Positions 6,152 to 11,375 of a stretch of DNA of 11,375 nucleotides are shown piece by piece. Source of the stretch: Candidatus Krumholzibacteriia bacterium. Its GTDB lineage: Bacteria > Krumholzibacteriota > Krumholzibacteria > WVZY01 > JAKEHA01. Position 1 is the stretch's first letter. Each line of letters starts with the position of its first letter. The DNA lies in contig JAOTVO010000062.1 of the NCBI GenBank assembly GCA_029863355.1, positions 1 to 11,375 on the forward strand, read 5' to 3'. A program made the position numbers and the translations under genes. The notes beneath the pieces are model-generated. The model saw nothing but the letters and a program-made list of their open reading frames with translations. It had not been told where the DNA came from and searched no databases.

Positions 6152-7327
6152 CTAGTTGCCGACGACGAAATCGGTCGACATGCGATTCAGGAGCGACTGT
6201 ACACGCGCGCTGTTCGCGCTGGCAACGACGAAGAGAGCCTCCAGGGCCCACGGCGCCGCGGCCACCATGCGCTCCACCCGGCGGGCCCGGCGCAGAATGC
6301 GCCCCAGGGCCGCTTCGCAGCGCGCGTCGTATGCGGAGAGGGCCGCGTACGAGGTGTCGCCCCGCGCCAGGGCCTCGTGCACGGTGTCGGCCGCGATCCG
6401 CGCCGACACCAGCGCGTTGTGGATGCCCTCTCCGGTGAGCGGGTCCACGAAAGCGCCGGCGTCGCCGACCAGGAGCGCGCCGTCGAAGGCGCGGCGCATT
6501 CGGCGCGGCGCGTAGCTGAGCTGCCACGTGGCGGCGTTCTCCACGCGCGCGTCGCTCGCGAGGCGCTCGCGTACGGGCGCGCCGGCGAGGAACGCGTCGA
6601 GAAGCTCGCGCAGCGTGCGGCCCGTTCGCTTGAACCGCTCCGCCGGCATGATGACGCCGACGTTGGCGGTGCGCGCGCCCAGGGGAAACGCCCACGCGTA
6701 ACCGGGGACGAAGGGGCGCGAGAAGTAGAACTCCACCGTGTCGGGCAACGTCTCCAGGCCGTCCACGTAGGCGCGGATGGCCACGCCGCGCGCCGCCGGC
6801 GCGCGCCGGTGGCCGCGCAAGCCGCGCGCCACCATGGACGAGGCGCCGTCGGCGCCCACGACCACGCGCGCGCGAATCTCCCGCGGCGAAGACCCCTCCA
6901 CCACGCGCACGCCCCGTACGCGTCCGTCGGCGTCGATCACCAGGTCGCGCACGTTCGCGAGCGCGAACTCCGCGCCGGCCGCGCGGGCGTGCTCGAGCAC
7001 CAGCGCGTCGAAGCGCACGCGCGGCGCAATGTAGAACTCGGCGCCGGATCGTTTGGGGGCAAAGCCCGTCTCCCACGTGCGCCCCCAGGGAGAGCCCAGC
7101 CGAATGCGCCGCACGGGGTGAAAATCCGCCCCGCGGATGCGCTCGGCCATGCCCAGGTCATTGAGCATCTCGATCGTGCCGGGCGGCACGCCGTCGCCGC
7201 AGGGTTTGTCGCGCGGGAACGCCTGGCGGTCGAGCAGGAGCACGTCGTGCCCGCGCGCGGCCAGCGCGGCGGCCGCGGCCGCGCCGGCCGGCCCGGCGCC
7301 GACGATGATGACTTCGCGCTCGCTCAT
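6152..7327 (-). CDS. Geranylgeranyl-reductase-family FAD-dependent oxidoreductase
   Basis: The 391-residue flavoprotein has an N-terminal Rossmann FAD site (IIVGAGPAGAAAAAALAARG, with GAGPAG at 10-15). It has the family's PCGDGV motif (42-47), where the Cys-Gly pair lies by the flavin, a middle dinucleotide element VVVGADGASS (156-164) and the C-terminal FAD motif LLVGDAGAFVDPLTGEGI (285-302). GYAWAFPLG (209-217) is typical of the substrate face. Members of the family saturate isoprenoid chains on archaeal lipids, chlorophyll or menaquinone, and some relatives are halogenases or monooxygenases. Which double bonds this one reduces cannot be told from sequence. There is no membrane helix, so it should be cytosolic or peripheral. 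ATG at 7327 follows GGTGAG and lies 4 nt after the SGNH-hydrolase stop, so translation is probably coupled. Confidence 0.93.
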   Translation of the reverse strand: MSEREVIIVGAGPAGAAAAAALAARGHDVLLLDRQAFPRDKPCGDGVPPGTIEMLNDLGMAERIRGADFHPVRRIRLGSPWGRTWETGFAPKRSGAEFYIAPRVRFDALVLEHARAAGAEFALANVRDLVIDADGRVRGVRVVEGSSPREIRARVVVGADGASSMVARGLRGHRRAPAARGVAIRAYVDGLETLPDTVEFYFSRPFVPGYAWAFPLGARTANVGVIMPAERFKRTGRTLRELLDAFLAGAPVRERLASDARVENAATWQLSYAPRRMRRAFDGALLVGDAGAFVDPLTGEGIHNALVSARIAADTVHEALARGDTSYAALSAYDARCEAALGRILRRARRVERMVAAAPWALEALFVVASANSARVQSLLNRMSTDFVVGN

Positions 7328-7331
7328 GCGC

Positions 7332-8531
7332 TCACCGCGCCGTCTCCATTAGAGCTTCGATATCCCCGGCGATGCGGGCGCCCACGACCGCGTTTCCGGT
7401 TTCTCCCAGGTGCATCCAGTCGACGAATACCGGCGCGCTCGACTGCCCGAATACATTTCCCAGATCTTCGACCGGTGCGGCGTCCGCCGCGCGCGCGCGC
7501 GCGAGTAGATGCGCACGGGTTTTCAGGAAGAAGTCGCGATGCGCGCCGGCCACCTCGTGCTGCAGCTGCTCGAAGTCCGTGCGCTGCGCCTTCGTGAAAA
7601 CGGCCGGCTGCCAGTAGAACAGGGTGTCAAAGCCGTACTCGCGGCCCAAGTTCGCGATCCAACGGACGTTGGCGAGATATTCGTCGACGACGGCGTCGGC
7701 GAGGGAGTCGGCGTCAGCCACGACGGGCGCGCCCGGCCGAGTGGGCCCCAGCACCCCGGGTGCGACGCGGCGAATGATCGCGCGCGCGAACCGGAGCAGG
7801 CTCGAGCGCCCCCAGTGGCGCAACATGAAGAGCCGGTCGACCTCGGGGCCGCGATCGACGTGGACCAGGTTGAACTCGTCGCGACGATGCGCCTCGTTGA
7901 GCGGGGTGCCCGGCGCTTCTCCCTGTACGACCGCGTCCACGTCGTTGATCCCGTCGTAGAACACCGCCACGTCGGGCACGTTGTCGTGCGCGAGCTCCAA
8001 CATGAGCGCGATGCCTTCCTGCCGGCTCACGTAACCCAACATCCCCATGTTCACCACCTCGGCGTCCACGCCGGCCGCGGCCAGCTCCTGCCACACCGCG
8101 GCTGCGATCGTGCCCTCGTCGCGCGCGCCCATGCCCCACATCGTCGAGCCCCCGAACAAGAAGACGCGCAGCGGGGCCTCTCCCGGACCGCGCGGACGCT
8201 CCGGCGGCGCCGGCGTCACGCGCAGTCCGTCCTCGCCCACCGTGATGAAGCGCCCGCGGAAGGGGTTCGTGCGCCAGTACACGAAGGGCCACCACTGCGC
8301 CTTGAGCCGCCGGTGCTCGCGATAGTACGCGTCCGGCCAGGTGGCGTCGCCGTAGGCATCCGCCTGCACGTGGGTCTGGACGGCCGCTCCGTGCGGGCGC
8401 GTGAGCGCGAACGCCAGGTCGAGGACGCACTCCGCCAGGACCAGGAGGACGATCGCCGCCCCCAGCATGAGCCATAAGTCGCGTAGACGAGCCAGCAGCC
8501 AGCCCACCGCGATGCGCGCGCCGCTTGCCAT
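7332..8531 (-). CDS. Membrane-anchored SGNH/GDSL-family hydrolase, first gene of the operon
   Basis: The 399-residue protein has one N-terminal transmembrane helix (about 20-43), then a globular domain probably in the periplasm. SGNH blocks appear in order: Ser129 in FLFGGSTMWG (block I), Gly163 in VVNMGMLGY (block II), Asn196 in DGINDV (block III), and Asp371 and His374 in DWMHLGETGN (block V). The full set of catalytic residues predicts an active esterase, lipase or O-acyl-transfer-related enzyme. The insert at 202-285, between blocks III and V, is long and of unknown use. The ATG at 8531 is preceded by GGGAG at good spacing, and an extended -10 motif lies at 8556-8561. As operon leader it may act on an envelope glycan or lipid, which is inference from anchor and neighbours. 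A (CG)8 run (7488-7503) encodes an Arg-Ala stretch. Confidence 0.92.
   Translation of the reverse strand: MASGARIAVGWLLARLRDLWLMLGAAIVLLVLAECVLDLAFALTRPHGAAVQTHVQADAYGDATWPDAYYREHRRLKAQWWPFVYWRTNPFRGRFITVGEDGLRVTPAPPERPRGPGEAPLRVFLFGGSTMWGMGARDEGTIAAAVWQELAAAGVDAEVVNMGMLGYVSRQEGIALMLELAHDNVPDVAVFYDGINDVDAVVQGEAPGTPLNEAHRRDEFNLVHVDRGPEVDRLFMLRHWGRSSLLRFARAIIRRVAPGVLGPTRPGAPVVADADSLADAVVDEYLANVRWIANLGREYGFDTLFYWQPAVFTKAQRTDFEQLQHEVAGAHRDFFLKTRAHLLARARAADAAPVEDLGNVFGQSSAPVFVDWMHLGETGNAVVGARIAGDIEALMETAR
7488..7503. repeat. (CG)8 dinucleotide run inside the SGNH hydrolase gene
   Basis: Sixteen alternating C/G bases encode part of the Arg-Ala-rich stretch at about residues 343-350 of the hydrolase. 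Such runs are slippage-prone and can adopt Z-DNA. A change of one repeat unit would shift the frame before the block V catalytic pair. Confidence 0.7.
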
Positions 8532-8555
8532 GGGTTTCTCCCGGAGGTGTCTTGG

Positions 8556-8561
8556 AGGATA
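8556..8561 (-). promoter_or_regulatory. Extended -10 promoter candidate for the operon
   Basis: Minus-strand TGC-TATCCT gives an extended -10 (TGn plus TATCCT). The predicted start near 8549 would leave a leader of about 18 nt that carries the GGGAG ribosome binding site. No good -35 box is seen at the right distance. Confidence 0.4.
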
Positions 8562-8635
8562 GCACAGCCGGCGCGGGCGGGGCGGCTTGCGGGAGAGGCG
8601 GAGAATCGAGGCGTTGGACGCGGAGGCCGCGCGGC

Positions 8636-8670
8636 GGCCCGGTCCGCCCCCGCGGGGAGCGGACCGGGCC
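8636..8670 (-). terminator. Strong hairpin 8 nt after the LamG lipoprotein stop
   Basis: GGCCCGGTCCGC (8636-8647) and GCGGACCGGGCC (8659-8670) pair over 12 bp, and CCCC/GGGG inside the loop extends the stem with one bulged A. There is no T-tract on either side. A competing stem, GGCCGC/GCGGCC (8625-8630 and 8634-8639), overlaps its base. Position and strength suggest termination or 3'-end protection of the lipoprotein mRNA, before the SGNH operon. Confidence 0.65.
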
Positions 8671-8678
8671 TTCAGCTG

Positions 8679-9434
8679 CTACTTGTTGACGATGGTGGCG
8701 CTGCCCGTCAGCGCGCCGTCGGCGCCGTAGGCGGTGAGGTCGTCGGCGGTGCCGTCGTCGAAGTTCCAGTATCCGACCATGCCGCTCTGGGCGGTGAGCA
8801 CCTTGCTCATGTTAGCCTGGATCTCGGCGGGCGTGCGGTACACGTTCCACAACCGGACGTCGTCGATCTGGCCGTTGACGAACTGGCTGCTGCCCGAGTA
8901 GCGGCACCCGATGTTGAGGCCAGAATTATAGGACCCCACGTCGTTGGTCACCGTTCCCGTGGTCGGGACCGACAGGGTCACGACGCCGTCGGTGAGGATG
9001 GTCTGGGTCGTCCCGTCGAAGGTGAACGCGAGGTGGTGCCACGCGTCCGCCGTGATCGCGGCCAGGTTCCCGGTGCGGGCGTTGACCGGGTTGAGGCCGT
9101 CGGCCCAGGTATCGACGTGGGCATTCGGGGATCCGTAGTCCCCCAGCACGAGGTACGCGTTCTGGTAGAGGCTCACGTAGTGCACGTTCAAGTCGTAGGC
9201 GGGCACCTTGATCCAGCATTCGATCGTGAAGCTGACGAAGTTGTGGTTTGCAATGGGAATGGATACGTAGCTGTCAATGCCGTCGAGTTGCAGGACCTTG
9301 TTGACGCGCGGGGCCGGCGCCGGGGGCGCGGCCGGGTCGTCGTCTCCACAGCCGGCGAACGCGAGCGCCACCAGCGGAAGCAACATCAACAGCAAGAATC
9401 CGCGGGTCTTTGGCAACCGTGAGCGTGAGTTCAT
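8679..9434 (-). CDS. Lipoprotein with one LamG (concanavalin-A-like, Laminin_G_3) domain
   Basis: The 251-residue product starts at ATG 9434, with AAGGGAG upstream; earlier in-frame ATGs lack this and would bury the signal peptide. A basic start (MNSRSRLPKTR), a hydrophobic core (12-26) and the lipobox-like FAGC ending at Cys29 predict a type II signal peptide. GDDD after the cysteine suits outer-membrane or surface sorting. A Pro/Ala linker (34-42) leads to a LamG jellyroll (about 46-250) with LQLDGIDSYVSIP, FTIECWIK, WHHLAFTFDG, GQIDDVRLWN, the TPAEIQANM helix and GYWNFDDG. Such domains bind sugars or proteins; ligands are not predictable. It appears monocistronic, with a -10 box at 9457-9462 and a hairpin after the stop. 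Confidence 0.92.
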   Translation of the reverse strand: MNSRSRLPKTRGFLLLMLLPLVALAFAGCGDDDPAAPPAPAPRVNKVLQLDGIDSYVSIPIANHNFVSFTIECWIKVPAYDLNVHYVSLYQNAYLVLGDYGSPNAHVDTWADGLNPVNARTGNLAAITADAWHHLAFTFDGTTQTILTDGVVTLSVPTTGTVTNDVGSYNSGLNIGCRYSGSSQFVNGQIDDVRLWNVYRTPAEIQANMSKVLTAQSGMVGYWNFDDGTADDLTAYGADGALTGSATIVNK

Positions 9435-9456
9435 GAGCGGGCTCCCTTCGAAAGTG

Positions 9457-9462
9457 ATTCTA
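9457..9462 (-). promoter_or_regulatory. -10 box candidate for the LamG lipoprotein gene
   Basis: Minus-strand TAGAAT (five of six consensus bases) lies 22 nt before the ATG, with a predicted start near 9450 and the ribosome binding site just after it. The -35 region is poor and overlaps a small inverted repeat CCCGG/CCGGG (9471-9475 and 9481-9485), so activation by a regulator is possible. Confidence 0.4.
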
Positions 9463-9572
9463 AACGCGCCCCCGGATTCCCCGGGAAGACGCCATCCTGC
9501 GCGGCTGGTGTCATGTGCCGAAAGCGCGGGCGGTCTCCAGGCTGGCCGATGACCCGAAGCCATGTCAACTCA

Positions 9573-9601
9573 TTCTTGCCCCGCCGGCGCAGTGGCAAGA
9601 A
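9573..9601 (-). terminator. Hairpin 17 nt after the Wzi-family gene
   Basis: TTCTTGCC (9573-9580) and GGCAAGAA (9594-9601) form a perfect 8-bp stem with a 13-nt GC-rich loop. It lies just past the minus-strand stop at 9619. There is no T-run, so termination or mRNA end protection is inferred from position. Confidence 0.5.
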
Positions 9602-9618
9602 ACCGGTCGGCCGCTCGC

Positions 9619-11193
9619 CTACAAGTTCCAACGTAGCACGACGCGTACCGCGTTTCGCCATTCGTCGGCGCCGGGCACGTGTCCCTCGTTCTCCACGCGC
9701 GAGCGCACGAACTCGGCCCTGGCGAGCGAGTTGCCGTCGAACTCCCAAGCCAGCGCGAGGCCGAACGACGTGGTCCGCTCCACCACGCCCGACGGGAACG
9801 GGGGCGCGTGGTCGTCGCCGGGGTGGAAGGCCCTGAAGTCGTTCCCTTCCCCGCGGCGCAGGAAAGAGAAGAGCGCGGTCGCGGTCAAGCGGGGCAGCGG
9901 AAAGCAATCCGCGCTCGCCGTGAGCAGGTCGGTGTCGGGGCCTTCGGCCACGCCGAGCAGGGGATCGCCGTTGTTGGGGTCTCCGGAGCCGGTGACGTGG
10001 GCCTTCGTGCTGTCCCGGTGCGTGTACGTGTAGATGTCCACGTAGCGGTAGCGCGCCCGGAGCGTGAGCGGCAAGGGCCGCGCGACGTCCGTGCGTACGC
10101 CCACGTTGAACGCCAGCATGTCGGGCGTGCTGTCGCCGCGCTCGTACTGGAAGTCGTCGATGAGCAGGCTCCCATCGACGGTAGCACCGTCGAGCACCCG
10201 AACCTTCACGTCCACGCCCCACATCACGTTGTCGTCGCTCCGTTCGTTGAACTGGTTCGCGTAGAAACTGGAGAAGGGCAGCATGTACACGGGGTCGAGG
10301 AAGCGGTCGCGGTGAATCACCGTTTCCGACAGGCCCACCGTGACTCTCCCGAACGCCCCCTCCAGCCGGTGGCCCGAGAGGTACCGATCGTCCGGAGACG
10401 AAAGAATCGAGTGAATGACGCTGAGCCGGAGACTCTTGAACTGAAGACGGCCACCGAGCTTGTCCAGACTCCCCGCCTCCTGCGAAAGGATCACGTTGCG
10501 ATTCTCCGCCGGTCCCCAGTCCGCGTAATCCCGGCCGAAGAAGACCGTTCCCTGCTTCCAGTGATACACCAGATACGAGCGCTCGTAGATCGAGGTGAGC
10601 CCGCGAAAGCTCCGCTCGCGCGGCGAGGGGCGCTCGTTGCGCTCGCGTCCGTCCCGCTCGGGCCCCATGACGAGCCGGTAGCGGAAGTCGTAGGTGAAGG
10701 ACCGGCCGAGGTGCAGGCGCAGGACGGGGTGTGCGACGCCGAAGAAGTCCCACTCCTCGCGGTGCGGCGGTTTGTCCGGAACGAGCGCGAGGTCGAGGTC
10801 GCCCTCGAGGTGCATGGGGCCGTCGGACGCGAAGAGGAGCGGCCGGTCGAAGCGCGTCTTGGGATTCGCCCGCGATTCGGCGCCGGCGAACTCCTTCTGG
10901 AGTCTCTCCAGGTTGAACTCGTCCCGCGGGCTGAGCGTCGCGCCGCGCTCGGCCACCCGGCTTACGATTTCCTCCGTGTACAGGATGACGTCGTCGCGGC
11001 TGTAGGGCCGCTCCGACGGGAGCCGGCAGAGACCGAGCGCCTCGAAGCGCGCCAGGGCCGGGTAGCTCCAGTGCTCGGGAGGAATGAACTCGTGACCGAT
11101 GTCTTCCGCGAGCACCTGCGCGGGCAGGCGGAGTGAAGGAGAGAAGAGAACGAGAAGCCAAGCCACGCGGCACAGATCTCGGCGGGTCACCAT
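9619..11193 (-). CDS. Wzi-family (capsule assembly) outer-membrane beta-barrel protein
   Basis: The 524-residue protein begins with a signal peptide (hydrophobic 10-23, cleavage near VLAED at 27-31). Residues 33-80 (HEFIPPEHWSYPALARFEAL and following) resemble an SLH-like segment seen at the N-terminus of many Wzi-like proteins outside Proteobacteria. Residues 125-524 are amphipathic strands of a large barrel. The most diagnostic part is FFGRDYADWGPAENRNVILS (218-237), followed by LGGRLQFKSLRLSVIHSIL, a HRLE element (275-278) and the SDDNVMWGVDV stretch. E. coli Wzi is an outer-membrane lectin that helps attach group 1 capsule; whether this distant relative binds capsule is unknown, and no capsule gene is in the window. 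The last residues are RWNL rather than a terminal aromatic. ATG 11193 has no Shine-Dalgarno; a promoter-like element ends 10 nt upstream. Divergent from the gene at 11322. Confidence 0.88.
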   Translation of the reverse strand: MVTRRDLCRVAWLLVLFSPSLRLPAQVLAEDIGHEFIPPEHWSYPALARFEALGLCRLPSERPYSRDDVILYTEEIVSRVAERGATLSPRDEFNLERLQKEFAGAESRANPKTRFDRPLLFASDGPMHLEGDLDLALVPDKPPHREEWDFFGVAHPVLRLHLGRSFTYDFRYRLVMGPERDGRERNERPSPRERSFRGLTSIYERSYLVYHWKQGTVFFGRDYADWGPAENRNVILSQEAGSLDKLGGRLQFKSLRLSVIHSILSSPDDRYLSGHRLEGAFGRVTVGLSETVIHRDRFLDPVYMLPFSSFYANQFNERSDDNVMWGVDVKVRVLDGATVDGSLLIDDFQYERGDSTPDMLAFNVGVRTDVARPLPLTLRARYRYVDIYTYTHRDSTKAHVTGSGDPNNGDPLLGVAEGPDTDLLTASADCFPLPRLTATALFSFLRRGEGNDFRAFHPGDDHAPPFPSGVVERTTSFGLALAWEFDGNSLARAEFVRSRVENEGHVPGADEWRNAVRVVLRWNL

Positions 11194-11203
11194 GCGTGCG
11201 AAG

Positions 11204-11230
11204 CTAGTACAGCCCGAGAAAGAGGGTCAA
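11204..11230 (-). promoter_or_regulatory. Promoter-like element next to the Wzi-family start codon
   Basis: Minus-strand TTGACC (11230-11225) and TACTAG (11209-11204) are separated by a short 15-nt spacer and end 10 nt before the ATG at 11193. The layout mirrors the htrA-like gene: start codon right after the promoter and no ribosome binding site. The -10 match and the spacing are weaker than there. Confidence 0.4.
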
Positions 11231-11321
11231 CTGATTTCGCGATGGCCTTGGTCCAGCGGGGCATCTAGTGTCGCTTGGTGATCGTGGCTCGAGGTCGGGG
11301 CCACTCTCGCGGAGGCGCGGC

Positions 11322-11375
11322 ATGAACGAAACTCGTATCGAGCAGCGAGCAGGCATTTCACGACGGGCGCGTCTG
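11322..11375 (+). CDS. Start of a divergent gene, first 18 codons only
   Basis: ATG at 11322 is preceded by GGAGG with a 6-nt spacer, the best ribosome binding site in this part of the window, and the frame is open to the right edge. The visible residues are MNETRIEQRAGISRRARL. That is too little to assign a family; it is polar and basic, so it does not yet look like a signal peptide. It is transcribed away from the Wzi-family gene with a 128-nt shared upstream region. Confidence 0.55.
   Translation, partial: MNETRIEQRAGISRRARL

Noticed and set aside
4650..7076. Very long minus-strand frame (808 codons)
   Set aside because: Arg/Gly/Ala-rich text in a shifted frame across three real genes; no conserved motif. 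A shadow of high GC content.
5795..7597. Long plus-strand frame (600 codons) opposite the oxidoreductase
   Set aside because: Antisense to motif-bearing FAD oxidoreductase and phosphatase genes; composition is typical of a shadow frame.
9560..9570. Consensus TTGACA on the minus strand near 9569-9564, upstream of the LamG gene
   Set aside because: No acceptable -10 box 16-18 nt downstream; the TAGAAT at 9457-9462 is a better candidate and is too far away to pair with it.
9679..11136. Long plus-strand frame (485 codons) opposite the Wzi-family gene
   Set aside because: Antisense to a gene with a signal peptide and family motifs; no start signal and no recognisable product.
1..11375. CRISPR array, tRNA or rRNA genes, transposase, phage, defence or secondary-metabolite genes
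   Set aside because: Looked for direct-repeat arrays, T-loop-like GGTTCGAAT cores and family motifs by eye and found none.

Overview
The window is GC-rich DNA, roughly two-thirds G+C by eye. It looks like a chromosomal stretch of an uncultured Gram-negative bacterium. The gene set is mostly cell-envelope: an outer-membrane barrel with a DUF3943 domain, a Wzi-type outer-membrane barrel, a LamG lipoprotein, a membrane-anchored SGNH hydrolase and several exported proteins. This style recalls Eisenbacteria/Krumholzibacteriota-like or Gemmatimonadota-like genomes, but that placement is inference only. I see no rRNA, tRNA, CRISPR array, transposase, phage gene or attachment site.

Layout, left to right. 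Positions 1-687 (minus) hold the N-terminal part of a secreted or membrane-anchored protein that runs off the left edge. Positions 688-1330 are a long intergenic region with a good sigma70-type promoter and a leader of about 340 nt for that gene. An HtrA-type (S1C) serine protease follows at 1331-2296 (minus), read from a near-consensus promoter lying directly on its start codon. Facing the other way is a signal-peptide protein with an N-terminal beta-barrel and a C-terminal DUF3943 domain (from 2430, plus). Its open frame runs on to 4352, right through a convincing convergent minus-strand gene (3783-4262), which points to a frameshift near its natural end. Positions 4263-4636 hold no gene.

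From 8531 down to 4637 (minus) four genes form a tight operon: a membrane-anchored SGNH/GDSL hydrolase, a geranylgeranyl-reductase-family FAD oxidoreductase, an inositol-monophosphatase/HisN-family phosphatase and an exported protein of unknown function. Gaps are 4, 24 and 9 nt. Upstream are a LamG-domain lipoprotein (8679-9434, minus) with a strong hairpin after its stop, and a Wzi-family outer-membrane protein (9619-11193, minus). A divergent plus-strand gene with a strong ribosome binding site begins at 11322 and leaves the window.

The four-gene operon joins a lipid-saturating redox family, a phosphatase family and a likely acyl/acetyl-transfer or esterase family with exported proteins, so envelope lipid or glycan modification is a reasonable guess; nothing in the sequence names a substrate. 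No defence system, biosynthetic cluster or clearly new machine is visible. The most unusual items are the run-on DUF3943 frame over an antisense gene, two probable leaderless genes (htrA-like and wzi-like), and the long structured leader at 688-1027.
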